Assembly (NCBI GenBank): GCA_938743325.2 | Contig: OW568865.1 | Coordinates: forward strand, 186,001 to 250,000 | Origin: Pycnococcus provasolii | Taxonomy: Eukaryota > Chlorophyta > Pseudoscourfieldiophyceae > Pseudoscourfieldiales > Pycnococcaceae | Direction of reading: 5' to 3' | DNA: 64,000 nt | Part shown: piece after piece, positions 20,809 to 31,200 of the stretch | Layout: each line of letters opens with the position of its first letter | Position numbering within the stretch: position 1 is the stretch's first letter | The notes under the pieces: model-generated | The model's input: the letters and a program-made list of their open reading frames with translations, nothing else | Database searches by the model: none | Told to the model about the DNA's origin: nothing | Program-made: the position numbers and the translations under genes

Positions 20809-21354
20809 CCTTGGCGCTCCGCGCGAGCACGCCGGTCCCTCGCTGCGCCTGCCCCGCCTCTTCCAGCGTTAAGGTGTTCGAAACCCTGTCTGTAGATTAT
20901 CCATCTCTCTCCTCTTCTGAACTTGGAGATGGTGATATTTATTGTAATATTCCTATCCTTGCGTGCCTTCGCTACAGTATTCCTATTCTCTTGCTCATCC
21001 CCACCTATGGCTACGCGCTCCTACCATAGTCTGCTCCTACCTACAGTAGAGCTTACGTCTCATAGACTACCACGTAGATACATGTAGACACACACACACA
21101 CACACACAAGCCCGTAGCGCTCTTAACCTTAGGATCGTATCGTAGATCTCTGACGGTAAGGAGAATGCGTCGTCTCTGGACTTTGGACTTTTGATTTTAC
21201 GGCCGATGGCCAGGCGTGCCTTGTCAAACTTCCGCCCTCCTTCATTGCCAGGGAAACTCAAGCAGACATATCGGAAGAATGAATGCCGTGTCTCAAACAA
21301 ACTCGGCGGAAAGTGGAAACGTTAGTCATTGTTTTACAAACAAACAAAAGCAAT
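20809..21354. other. Long convergent intergenic region
   Basis: 546 bp between the stop codons of the ankyrin-kinase-TIR gene and the MSI4-like gene, the longest convergent gap in the window. It holds an (AC)n microsatellite at about 21090-21110. No gene was seen. Confidence 0.6.
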
Positions 21355-23058
21355 TCAACCATCCTCCTCGTCCTCGTCCATATCATCTTCGGACGAGTCC
21401 TCCTCCTCCTCCTCCTCCTCCTCTTCTTCTCCGTCGTCATCTCCTCCTTCTCCTCCTCCTCCTCCTCCTCCTCCTCCTCCTCCTCCTCCTCCTCCTCCTC
21501 CTCCTCCATCATTAGCAACAAGTTGATCAAGCTCCGCCTCCACCTCTGCGTCCGTTCTCGTGATGAGATCACTGATGCGCCAGATCTGCATCGTGCTTCC
21601 GCCATTCGCGCCGCTGTCATTCGACATGGACATCACAGTCCATGGGTCGTTCGGGTCGAATTGGAAGTCCACTACCTCATCACTCGGATGGCCGGCGTGG
21701 CAGAAGAGTACGCCGCTGGAGTTGGCTCGGCTGGGATAGGTTGCCGGCGCCGGAGCCTCCACCGATGGCGAGGCTGCGCCCTGCTGCTGGAAGGCGGACG
21801 GCATCTGGGAGCCACCATTCTGCCGCTGCTTCTCTGACATCTCCCACACGTACAGAAGTCCATCCTCGCCGGAGCTCGCAAGCACACAAGGATCCGTCGG
21901 ATGCCACGACACGCGAAGCACCGACGCGGTGTGCTTCTTGAACTGTGCCACGCAATTCGCGGCGGACATCAGGCCTGCCATGCGTATGTCAAACACCTTC
22001 ACGACGCCGTCTGCGCCGCCCGTGGCAATTTTCGTGTCGTCGACGGTGCACCAGTCAATGCACTGAGCGTCATCGTTGTGCGCACCCTTGACGTGAATTG
22101 CGGCGCACCGAGGGTTGCGCACATCTAGCACGCACATCGCCCGATCATCCGCAACGCTCGCCAAGAGCTTCGCATCCTTCGGGTGAAATACGACATCCTC
22201 CACCGTCTTTTTATGCAGACCACAGAATGATGCCATTGGCTGCAGTGTGGTGGTTGAAAATGCCGCCGCTGCGCCCCCCGCGCCGCCGCCCGCCGAGCCC
22301 AGCGCATCCTCGAGGTTCCAGACGAGCACGGCGGCGTCTTGTCCGCCACTCGCGACGCGCGGCGCTGTTGGTGACGCGGCGAGTGCAAACTGCGCGACGT
22401 CCGTGTGCCCTGCCAGCGTTAGTGTCGGCACGTCAGGTTTTCCGCCGCGCGCGTCGAGGTCGGCCGCGCCTTGCAGTCCCCCGAACGCCGCCGTATCCCA
22501 CACGTAGACTTCCTTGACATCCGTTTGCGTCGCGACGACGTGCGGGTGCGTGGGAAGCTCTCTGATTCGGTTCACCTCGCCTGGGTGTACGATGGTTTTT
22601 TCGACGCGTAGGCTCCGGCACTTTCCGCGAAGCTGCAGCGTGCTGGCGCACTCGACGGTGTCCGACGTCCTTGCCTTGGGCACGGCGGCAGTTGCGACGA
22701 GTATTGTGTTGGGCAGTCCGCAACCCTCGGTGACTTGCTCGGAGAGGTAGATGCGTCGATACGAGAGCGTATTTGGGGACAGATCCGCTCGTTGCGCGGC
22801 TGGTGCGGCAGCGGCAGCGGCAGCGGCGGCGGCGGGAGCCGACGCCGACATTTCGTGAACATGCGAAGTTCGTCGCTGTCGCTCTGTGTCCTCCGCGACG
22901 AGATCCCCAAACCTGCACGAGAGGCACGGCCATGCGAGGTTGTGCGAGAGTATGGTATCATACATGACTGGCACGGCGTTTCTGAACCTGTTCCACCTGC
23001 TTCGCGTTTCTGCGGACAGGCCTGCGTTGTCGCCTGCGGGCGATGGCGGGGGCGCCAT
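21355..23058 (-). CDS. MSI4/FVE-type WD40 histone-binding protein
   Basis: 567 residues from the ATG at 23058 (MAPPPSPAGDN). The N-terminal helix and groove of RBBP4/MSI proteins is present (WNRFRNAVPVMYDTILSHNL, AWPCLSCRFG), then YLSEQVTEGCGLPNTILVA and the family hallmark HPGEVNRIRELP, followed by WD repeats (GHTDVAQFALAASP, HKKTVEDVVFHP, FKKHTASVLRVSWHP). These match plant MSI4/FVE better than MSI1. Such proteins bind histones H3/H4 and act in chromatin complexes (histone deacetylases, PRC2, CAF-1). Insertions include a poly-Ala tract near residue 85 and a long poly-Gly/poly-Glu tail coded by a GGA/TCC repeat at 21400-21510. It lies 323 bp downstream of SNRNP40 on the same strand. Confidence 0.9.
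   Translation of the reverse strand: MAPPPSPAGDNAGLSAETRSRWNRFRNAVPVMYDTILSHNLAWPCLSCRFGDLVAEDTERQRRTSHVHEMSASAPAAAAAAAAAAPAAQRADLSPNTLSYRRIYLSEQVTEGCGLPNTILVATAAVPKARTSDTVECASTLQLRGKCRSLRVEKTIVHPGEVNRIRELPTHPHVVATQTDVKEVYVWDTAAFGGLQGAADLDARGGKPDVPTLTLAGHTDVAQFALAASPTAPRVASGGQDAAVLVWNLEDALGSAGGGAGGAAAAFSTTTLQPMASFCGLHKKTVEDVVFHPKDAKLLASVADDRAMCVLDVRNPRCAAIHVKGAHNDDAQCIDWCTVDDTKIATGGADGVVKVFDIRMAGLMSAANCVAQFKKHTASVLRVSWHPTDPCVLASSGEDGLLYVWEMSEKQRQNGGSQMPSAFQQQGAASPSVEAPAPATYPSRANSSGVLFCHAGHPSDEVVDFQFDPNDPWTVMSMSNDSGANGGSTMQIWRISDLITRTDAEVEAELDQLVANDGGGGGGGGGGGGGGGGGGGEGGDDDGEEEEEEEEEEDSSEDDMDEDEEDG
21400..21510 (-). repeat. Coding (CTC/TCC)n tract
   Basis: A run of CCT/CTC triplets encodes the poly-Gly and poly-Glu tail of the MSI4-like protein. 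Its length is likely variable between strains. Confidence 0.85.
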
Positions 23059-23258
23059 GATGAGCTGAGGTGCGACCGACCGACGATGGAAACACCGCAA
23101 ACACGGGGGGGGAGGCTTTTTATTAGGGTACCGGGAGGTGGTAGGGTACTTCCTACCGGGTACCAAAACCAGAGAGGAAAGAGAATAGAGAGAGATGATC
23201 CAAGAAAGAGGATCAGCATCAGCTGATCAGGGGAGAGGGGACGGGGGCGGGAAAAAAT

Positions 23259-23283
23259 AACCCTAACCCTAACCCTAACCCTC
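23259..23283 (+). repeat. Interstitial telomere-like repeat (CCCTAA)4
   Basis: Four tandem CCCTAA units lie 200 bp upstream of the MSI4-like start codon, next to GTATATACCCTAACC. The surrounding 323 bp separates two tandem WD40 genes and holds nothing else recognised. Confidence 0.9.
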
Positions 23284-23380
23284 TCCCGTATATACCCTAA
23301 CCAATGGGAATGGGAATGGTGTGAATGGACGACCGTTGGACAAAGTAGAGTACGTTCCATTACTGAATGAGAGATCTCAG

Positions 23381-24595
23381 CTATGCACTGCTCTCGTCAA
23401 CAAGCGGGCCGAGCATGATCACCCTGTCCTGTCCACCGCTCGCCACCATGGGCTCGCTCGGGTGGAAGTCCACGGCGTTTACCGACCCCTTGTGTCCCGC
23501 AAGGCGAAACACGGACGCGCCTGTTGTTGCGTTCCAGATATTTAGGCACCTGTCACTCGAACCCGCGGCGATGAGCACGTCGCCAGACACGTATGAAGCG
23601 TCTATGTCGCCGTCGTCCGAAGGACGTTCGCCGCCGTCGTCGCCGTCACTCCACGTTGGCGGTGGCACGTGCACCGCCCCTGTCGACGCGTCGCGACGCC
23701 ATTTACTCCATGCGCAGCGAAGCATATTGCGCTCAAATCCGTGCGTGTGCCCCTCAGCCACCATCGTACATCTCTGCTTCGGAGCAAAGCTGCGCACGTC
23801 CCAGACTCGCAAGGTCTCGTCCATCGCGTTGGACAGGAGATAGCTTCCCTCCGCATCCGTCTGCATGTCCGTGATGGCGTCCGCGTGGCCACGCATGGTG
23901 CGACACAGCTTGCCCGCACGCAGGTCGTACGTGCGGATGTCGCCGTCCAGACTTCCTGTGTGCACCATATCGCACGCCGGCGCCATGGCGCACGCCAGAA
24001 CCTGGTAGTCCTCCTCGAAGGTGGCGACGCTCTCTCGTTGCCTTGTGTCCCACACCTTCGCGGTACCGTCGTCGCTGGCACTCACGGCGAGCTGCGCACC
24101 GTCTCGCGGCGACACGTCCACGGCGTGCACAAACGACGCGTGTTCCGTGAACTTGCGCACTGACTTCGCGGCGCTGGCATCCCAAAGGCGCAGCGTGTTG
24201 TCCGGGCTTGCAGTGATGAGCTGCTGCCCGTCTGGCATCCAGCGCACGTCCAGTACGGCATTTTTGTGCCCTCTCAGCTCCACGAAGCTTGCGCAATCTT
24301 CCGTCGTCCTCCACAGCAGCACCGTTCTGTCGTGGCTAGCACTCGCGAGAGCCGTGCCGTCCGGGCTGAACTTTACGCAGTACACCGCCTGCGCGTGTCC
24401 TTCGAGTCGCATGGTCGGAGGTGCAGCCTCTGGTGCTGCAGAGGCTCCCGACACGTACGTCGACAGCGCGGAGGACGTCACACGCTGGCGTTTTCCTTTT
24501 CCAGGCGCATCTGACGCGCTGTGGAGTGCGAGCTGTTTATTTCTGTACGCGTCGTCGTCGTCGTCGAACTCGTGCGGACGCTTAGGCGCCTGCAT
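23381..24595 (-). CDS. SNRNP40: U5 snRNP 40 kDa protein (SNRNP40)
   Basis: 404 residues from the ATG at 24595 (MQAPKRPHEF). Seven WD repeats are readable, starting MRLEGHAQAVYCVKFSPDG and ending AGHKGSVNAVDFHPSEP. The orthologue-specific sixth-blade phrase is present: VRSFAPKQRC...HTHGFERNMLRCAWS, matching SFAPKERC...NFEKNLLRCSW in animals and plants. The protein is a component of the U5 snRNP and activated spliceosome in the nucleus. A hydrophilic insert of about 35 residues (Asp/Ser-rich, about nt 23590-23690) interrupts the end of the sixth repeat. It is divergent from the Kelch gene with a 341-bp shared 5' region. Confidence 0.93.
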   Translation of the reverse strand: MQAPKRPHEFDDDDDAYRNKQLALHSASDAPGKGKRQRVTSSALSTYVSGASAAPEAAPPTMRLEGHAQAVYCVKFSPDGTALASASHDRTVLLWRTTEDCASFVELRGHKNAVLDVRWMPDGQQLITASPDNTLRLWDASAAKSVRKFTEHASFVHAVDVSPRDGAQLAVSASDDGTAKVWDTRQRESVATFEEDYQVLACAMAPACDMVHTGSLDGDIRTYDLRAGKLCRTMRGHADAITDMQTDAEGSYLLSNAMDETLRVWDVRSFAPKQRCTMVAEGHTHGFERNMLRCAWSKWRRDASTGAVHVPPPTWSDGDDGGERPSDDGDIDASYVSGDVLIAAGSSDRCLNIWNATTGASVFRLAGHKGSVNAVDFHPSEPMVASGGQDRVIMLGPLVDESSA

Positions 24596-24763
24596 ACCTT
24601 TCTTTGATGGCAACTGTGTACGCGCAGGTGTATCTATCTTACCAATCGCGAAAGGGAGGGAGACCTGAGAGGGGAGGTTGGTTGGGCGCAGACAGGTGGG
24701 TTGGGTTGGTTTGGTTTCGGCGACTGACTGCGCCGCCGCCAAGGCACAAAGGGCGGCCTACCT

Positions 24764-24810
24764 TAATCCTAACCCTAACCTAACCCTAACCATAACCCTA
24801 ACCCTAATCC
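24764..24810 (+). repeat. Interstitial telomere-like repeat in a bidirectional promoter
   Basis: About seven CCCTAA or near-CCCTAA units lie between SNRNP40 (170 bp to its start) and the Kelch gene (127 bp to its start). A (CGT)n tract at about 24877-24895 sits in the leader of the Kelch gene. Confidence 0.85.
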
Positions 24811-24936
24811 GCTCGCTCAGCCCTGATTGATAGCTCTGTGTGTTTTCAAAAAAAAACGAAAAACTCAAAAGATTTTCGTCGTCGTCGTCGTCGTCAAGAG
24901 CGGTCAACCCGAACCAGGGCTCTTTGCGCTCGAAAC

Positions 24937-26670
24937 ATGTCCGCGGCCGCGTCGTCGTCGGGGCAGCACGCTCCTCCGCAAACCTCCGTCCACTTAGCGA
25001 GCCAGAGTACAACCCCGGCCGCCAGCTCTGCATCCGCCGGCGTTCACTTCTCTCCAGCTCAAGCGATGTCTCAGGGGGCGGCGGTGCCCATATCGTCGTC
25101 TCAGGGGGCGTATCAGAACGACAATGGGTTGGATGCCGCACAGCACGGTGCGATGCAGCTCGCGCAACTATCACAGCAGCCAGGCATGATGGGGGGTGTC
25201 GGCCTGCCCATGATGCAAGTCAACATGGGAACAGGAAGATTAGTCGCGGCCATGGAACACCTCGACCGCATCGTCGGCGCGTTCGCGGACGACATGGGAC
25301 GTGCGGTGGCGCAGATCAGAAGCGAAATCAACGCGGAGAGAGAAATGGCCATGCTCGAGGTGGCGCAAACACAGTCAGCCGTCGAGGCGGCGAGGCAGCA
25401 GCTCGCTTCCGACAGGAGCGCTTTTCACCTGCAGGTGAAGCAGCAGCAGGCGCACCTCGAGAGCGCGTGGGCTGAGCTCAGGCAAGCGCAGGAGGCGTTG
25501 CAGGCTGACGCAAACAGGCTACACACGCGCGCGGCGGAGACAGACATATCCACTGAGGTGGCACGGCAGCTTGCCGTGCACCAGCAGAGCCTTGCAAACC
25601 TTGCACTCGTGCAGCAGACGGGCGCGCTCGCCGGACTTGGCGCCACGCCCACGCCTGGCGGCGCGGGCGTGGTCGGAGGAGCAGTTGGCGAGCGTGGCAC
25701 ATCTGTGGACCGCACCGCAAACTCCAATGCCATCGCTCGTGTAGGCGCGGGCGCCGAGGATGCAACGCCCGGCCTTGGCGCGAAGGAGATCTTCGCCGTG
25801 GGTGGCTTGCAGAAGGCGAACACGCCTCTCGACAGCGCGGAGGTGTGGAAGCGTACGGTGCGAACATGGGAGCCCATACCAAGCATGCAGCTGAATCGCG
25901 GCTACCTTGGCGTGGCCTTAAGCTGCGGCAAGGTGTACGCGGTTGGAGGCAGCGACGGGTCGACGACGCTCGACAGCGTGGAGGAGTACGACCCGAGCCT
26001 GAACCTGTGGTACGAGGTGGCGAATCTGGACACTCCGCGAATATGGTGCGGGTGCGCAACTGTGGAGACGACGGTATTCGCCGCAGGAGGTTACGACGGC
26101 CGTGAGTACCTGGGAAGCGTCGAGAGCCTGCAGTGCCTTGGTGGCAGTGCGTCGGAGGGTGGGACGCGTGCCTCGTGGCAGCCTGTTGCGTCGATGATCA
26201 CCAACAGAAGCACGTTTGGCATGTGCACGCTGAAAGAGAAGATCTACGCCGTCGGGGGCTTCCAGGCGCCGTCGTACCTCAACAAGGTGGAGGGTTACGA
26301 TCCACGTGCGAACCACTGGTACACGTGTGAACCACTCGAGCAGGGTCCACGCCGCGACCTCGGGCTTGCCGCGCTCGAAGAACTGGGCTGCATTTTCGCC
26401 ATCGGCGGCTACGACGGGCAGCAGTGCCTGACTCGCGTCGAGACGTACGATCCGAGGGAGGACAAGTGGCGGCAGGCGGCGCCTTTGCCCGAGCCGAGGC
26501 AGCTGCTTGCCGCCTGCGCGGCTCACGGCTGGGTGTACGCTCTCGGAGGCTTCGACGGCCGCAAGACGTGCGACAGCGTGTTTGCCTACGACGTGCGAAT
26601 CGACAAGTGGCTCACGCACCAGACGATGGGCAACGTTCGCCTTGGCCTCGGCGCGGTTGCTTTCCTGTAA
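24937..26670 (+). CDS. Coiled-coil Kelch-repeat protein
   Basis: 577 residues from the ATG at 24937 (MSAAASSSG). A low-complexity N-terminus (1-100) is followed by a coiled coil at about 115-235 (EINAEREMAMLEVAQTQSAV, QQQAHLESAWAELRQAQEAL) and six Kelch motifs from residue about 285 to the end (AVGGSDGSTTLDSVEEYDP, AAGGYDGREYLGSVE, AVGGFQAPSYLNKVEGYDP, AIGGYDGQQCLTRVETYDP, ALGGFDGRKTCDSVFAYDV). This makes a closed six-blade propeller like that of KLHL proteins, but with no BTB or BACK domain; a coiled coil takes their place. The likely role is protein binding, perhaps at the cytoskeleton. The specific partner is unknown. It converges on B9D1 with 94 bp between stops. Confidence 0.88.
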   Translation: MSAAASSSGQHAPPQTSVHLASQSTTPAASSASAGVHFSPAQAMSQGAAVPISSSQGAYQNDNGLDAAQHGAMQLAQLSQQPGMMGGVGLPMMQVNMGTGRLVAAMEHLDRIVGAFADDMGRAVAQIRSEINAEREMAMLEVAQTQSAVEAARQQLASDRSAFHLQVKQQQAHLESAWAELRQAQEALQADANRLHTRAAETDISTEVARQLAVHQQSLANLALVQQTGALAGLGATPTPGGAGVVGGAVGERGTSVDRTANSNAIARVGAGAEDATPGLGAKEIFAVGGLQKANTPLDSAEVWKRTVRTWEPIPSMQLNRGYLGVALSCGKVYAVGGSDGSTTLDSVEEYDPSLNLWYEVANLDTPRIWCGCATVETTVFAAGGYDGREYLGSVESLQCLGGSASEGGTRASWQPVASMITNRSTFGMCTLKEKIYAVGGFQAPSYLNKVEGYDPRANHWYTCEPLEQGPRRDLGLAALEELGCIFAIGGYDGQQCLTRVETYDPREDKWRQAAPLPEPRQLLAACAAHGWVYALGGFDGRKTCDSVFAYDVRIDKWLTHQTMGNVRLGLGAVAFL

Positions 26671-26764
26671 TAACATCACAACGACCACTACCGTTCAAAC
26701 TAAAATTTCTAGACAAAAAAATATGCCACGCGACAATTACACTTTCACTGTTTATATAACGTCC

Positions 26765-27328
26765 TTATTGCTCGCCGACGTCGTATCCGAACAGGCTAAC
26801 ATCACGCTGCACGCAGTGCACGTTGAGGGTTGCGAATCCGGCACCCTGCACGCGTGTGAGGTGCTTACCAGGCCCACCCTTCGCTGGGAAGGCTGGGTCT
26901 GCGTACTCCGCGGGCAGGCCCGTGAGCCATCCGAAGAACTGCTGTAGCAAGCTAGCGCTGACTGGCCTGTACAGCCGCACCTTGACTGTGTGGTTACCCG
27001 GCTGCATGGGCAGGTGCACCGCGCCGTACCCTCGCACGACGTCCCTCCCAAACGCGTCGATTCCGTAGACGCTGAGCACGATCTGCGGCCATCCAAACGC
27101 GTTTGTGCTTTTGAACGTCGCGTCGACGGGGAAGTTCCACACGAGCCTTTCGTCGACGCCGGACGTTTTTCGCGTCACCTGCGTGACCCCCTCCTCCACC
27201 CCGTCGACGAACGTCCAGTCGTCGCCTGAGACGAACATGAACTTGCAGTACGCGTTGTCGCAGTTGGGTATTTCCGCGCCCTCGAGCTGTCCTGAGGCGA
27301 GAAGCGTGAAGCTCACGGGCTCCTCCAT
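26765..27328 (-). CDS. B9D1: B9 domain protein 1, ciliary transition zone
   Basis: 187 residues from the ATG at 27328 (MEEPVSFTLLASGQLEGAEI). The entire protein is one B9 (C2-like) domain: YCKFMFVSGDDWTFVDGVEEG, LVWNFPVDATFKSTNAFGWP, VYGIDAFGRDVVRGYGAVHLP, then VRLYRPVSASLLQQFFGWLTG. These match B9D1, which works with B9D2 and MKS1 in the MKS module of the ciliary transition zone, gating protein entry to the cilium. It shows the organism builds, or recently built, a motile or sensory cilium. Its 905-bp 5' region is shared with the axonemal light-chain-domain gene. Confidence 0.95.
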   Translation of the reverse strand: MEEPVSFTLLASGQLEGAEIPNCDNAYCKFMFVSGDDWTFVDGVEEGVTQVTRKTSGVDERLVWNFPVDATFKSTNAFGWPQIVLSVYGIDAFGRDVVRGYGAVHLPMQPGNHTVKVRLYRPVSASLLQQFFGWLTGLPAEYADPAFPAKGGPGKHLTRVQGAGFATLNVHCVQRDVSLFGYDVGEQ

Positions 27329-28233
27329 GGACCCAACTAAAAATGAACTAAACTGAAAATGAACAGGTAACCTTAAGAGGGAGAGGCGGCCAAGGCCAAG
27401 GTCAAGGTCAAGGCAGAAGCGGCCGTGAAGTGAAGTGAAGCGGACGTGAAGTGAGCAAGGAATTTGATTTTGATGTGCTCTGTTGTCCCTGGGAGGGACA
27501 AAGAGAGAGAACACTCAAACACTCAAACAGGAAAACAGGAAAAGAGAGAGGGAATGGAAGGGAAGGGAAGGGAAGGGAAGGGAAGGAGCGCGCCAAAACA
27601 CAAAAACCACAAAGGCGCTCCGCTCCCAATCCAAATCCAAACGCAAGGCAAGGCGAGCCTGTGCATAACCCTAACCCTAACCCGAACCGTATCACCCGAA
27701 CCCGAACCATAGTTTCTCTAGGACTACATATAACCCTAACCCGAACCGAACCTGGACCACTTCTCCCTTAGGAAGTACCAACGATAGTTTATGACCGACG
27801 TGTCTCTCTCCATTATGGATCGCCTCCACATACTTCCTACCTTACAGCCTTAGTACGAGGAAGCCTAATAACGGCCGCCGAAGGACCCCCACCTAAGGTT
27901 ACACCTGTTCTTTTTTCAAACCTGTTCAGCAACTGGCAACTGGTCTACCCGGGTACCTTTCCCACGACGATAGGCCGGATAGGGGTATGTTCACGTCTAC
28001 ATACCACGACGCACAGGTAAAACGTTTTTACCGGTTGGGTGGTTGGGAACGTCTGGTCCCCCCCCAAATGAATCCAGGTAATTCGCTCTCAGGGCAGGTG
28101 TAAAGGCCACGGCCCCAGTGCCCGGCCTGGTGCGTGCGTGGGGGAACCAACAAGCTGGCCTTGCAATTTGCAAACGCACGCCGACCTGGCTGCATACCTC
28201 ACCTGCACACCGGGCTTGGGGGTGACTCGAGTG
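27329..28233. promoter_or_regulatory. Divergent region with GGGAA run and telomere-like repeats
   Basis: 905 bp between two cilium-related genes. It contains a GTGAAGTGAAG tandem at about 27424-27455, a (GGGAA)n run at about 27555-27585, and CCCTAA/CCCGAA units at 27664-27710 and 27731-27745. No small gene was recognised. Confidence 0.6.
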
Positions 28234-31200
28234 ATGGCGCACACGCCGCGTACGGCGCGCAACGCGTACGGCTATGGTCATATGGCGCAGCAGCAAGCAA
28301 CTGGTGGAGGTGGAGGTTCAGGCGCGCAAGACTTGCACCTAACCTCGCCGCAATTCCAAAGTGCAGCCTCGCTCTCAACGGACGCGCTCGCGAACACGCT
28401 GTACGAAGCGCTGTACTCCAATGCGCCCGTCGCAGGAACGTGGACCGGTGACGTCGCGACGCCGCTACCGCCAACCACGGCGTCGAAGAGCAGGCTGCTT
28501 CCCGAAAGCTCAAGCAGCCCGAGAATGCCAAAACTGCGTCTCAACACCAGCCAACAAGCAATTGGCGCGAACGGGTTGCCGTCGCCAGGTGCACGAGGTG
28601 CAGTAACACTGCCAAGCGCAATTTCGCCGCGCTCGCCAGCTTCAAGACGGCCCGCGTCTCTGCTGAGCAACGGCGAGCCGCAGCCGATGCGAAGTCCTCG
28701 CCTGCGGCGCGAAATCAGCTACCTGAACGAGTCGAAGGGACACGGGATACTCGCTCGCAGTCCAGCTGACCTCGACTTCGTGCTCCCGCCATCAGCCGTG
28801 CCGGAGACGAACGCCGTCTACGCGCGCTCGCCACCGCCGCCGTCTAGCGAGGCTGCGCCGTCGGCGCAGAGCAGTGACGAAGGCGACGACATTACGCCCA
28901 AGCCGCTGTTGTGGCAGAACCGAGTCTTCCCGAACCGGCTGCCTGCGTCGAGGCAGGACTGCGTTCTGCTGTCGCACTGGCTTGCACAACAGAGTGAGAC
29001 GCTAATTGGCGCGCACGAGGCGATTGAGGCAATTTCGCTCAAGACAAAGATGGTACCGCCTCCAGAATCGCTCCACACGCGCCGAGAGGTCACGCCGGAG
29101 GAATATCAGCACGATGCGGAGCGCCTTGGCGCTCAGAGCGTGCGACTCACCTCCGCCGCGGAGACCGCCATCCGCGCGTGCAGAGATGCGCAGACGCTGT
29201 ATGGACGAGCGGCGGGGGAGATCATCCGCGAGGTGAGCGTGCACTGCGCAGAACGTGGCGCGCTCATGGCAAATGTGTGGAATGGTGCGATGATGATATA
29301 CTCGAAGCTTACGCAGCGCCTCGGCGACCTTGTGAGCATGCAAGGCGCACTTACGCACGACTCGGTGCAAATCCTGGGCAGAGAGCAAAGCCGGATTCTC
29401 GACGAGCGCATCCAAAAAGCACTCGAGGTCTCGGCCCTTGAGGCGGAGCTCGAGCAGCGTGGCACGCGCCGCGGATCGACGATGGTAACAGGAGGTCGTC
29501 GACGGCGTGGATCGGTAGCCGCGGAGGAACTGCTTGCGTCGCTGGCGCAGAGCGGAGGCATGGAAGAGAACGCGGGAGAGGAGAACATGAAGCTGCGAGC
29601 CGCGCTGGAGGATGCGCGCACGGAAATGGCTCGCATGGAGGTGGAGCTCGAACGGCAGATACGCAATGAGGAGAGTCGGCAGGTGCTGGAGCAGAAGATT
29701 CGACACCTTGAGCAGGATCTCGCCTCCCTGCGGGAGCACCAGCGCAGCCTCACGCCACGGCCAGATCGGTACCTTGGCCCGCATGGGCAGAAGCTCAGCA
29801 CCGCTATGCTGGATTCCCTGCTGCGCCTTGCGACGGAGGCGGCACCATTCCTGTCGAAACACAAGATGAATGAAGAGCAACTTGCCAAGATCATGCTCAG
29901 CATACCCAAAAAGGGAGAGGATGGGTGGGCTGTGGACGACATGGAGTTCCTCGGCATCCTCAGGCACGCTGTTGATAACCCCGATGTGCCGTTGCGTCGA
30001 CCGGATGTTACGCGCGCGCTCGAGCGCGAGGAGATGACCGTGCTGATTGATCACGTCAGCACGGAGGGGCTCGCGTTCATCCAGCGTGCTCTTCAGCGAG
30101 AAATCGACATCAGTTCCATCGTCGAGTTCGTCACAGGCTCGACACCGGAGGGCCTCGCGCTGTCGCCGGCTTACTACGGGACGATGTTTGGCTCGGACGT
30201 CACGAAGCAGGAGCTCACAGAGATTATCACATACGCCACCGTGCCAACGCGCCGGCGCTTCGAGCTCATGGAGAAGCAAATCGAGGTTATGCACAATCAG
30301 CAGTCTAGCGCAAAGAATGCGGAAAGTCTCCAAAAACAGGCAAACGTGGATGACAAGGAGAAGAAGGATGACGCTGACGACGGGTCGAAAAAGAGCCGTA
30401 AGAAGCAGAGTCCTCTCGAGCGATTCCTGAGCAAGCAGTGGAAGGACACCTTCGTGGGAATGGGCACCGGCTCCGACGTTCCGAAATTCATGAGAACAAA
30501 TGGAAAGATTCGAAACAGGAACATGAGCAAGCGTGACACGGAGAAGATGGTGAAGGAAATTTGGTCGGACAAGATGCGCCATGACGCGAAGCAGCCCAGA
30601 CCCACAAGTCTGGAGGAGTTTACGGGCATCTTCCTGCAGAAGCGAATGGGAATTCAGAGCGCCGTCGTTGAAATTGGCTACAACTTCATCCATGCGCTGC
30701 AAAAGCACGCCTACGACGCCGACTGCGAGCTGTTCTTGAAGATCCTGCAGGGCGAGATCCGCGAGGAGGTGTACTCGGCTCAAATTAAGATGTGCAGAAA
30801 TGTCAGCCTGCTGTGCGAGGCTCTGGACAGCCTCAGCCACGGAGACAAGGTGACGGGCTATGTCAGCTTGGCGGACCTGCGCGTCGGACTTCGCTCTCTG
30901 TTCCCCAAGAAGTCGGCGGATCGGCACGCGGAGCTTATGGAGGCGCTTAGCGAGGACCAGCCTGGTACACAGATTGAGCACGGGCGCCTGTTCGAAGAGG
31001 ACCGAGAGTTTAACCAGGGGCCATTTGCCGAGGCTCTTCGCGACCAGTGGCTCGAAGAGCGGCTCGAGCACCTCGAGCGGATCGAAGCTGAGCTCACGAA
31101 AATGTACGAAAGCCGCGGCGACATGCTGCTGGACATGATTAACGTGAGCCTTGCTTTGCGCGAGGCGGACCCGGAGGTGCCTGACGGCCAGCGGCGCAAG

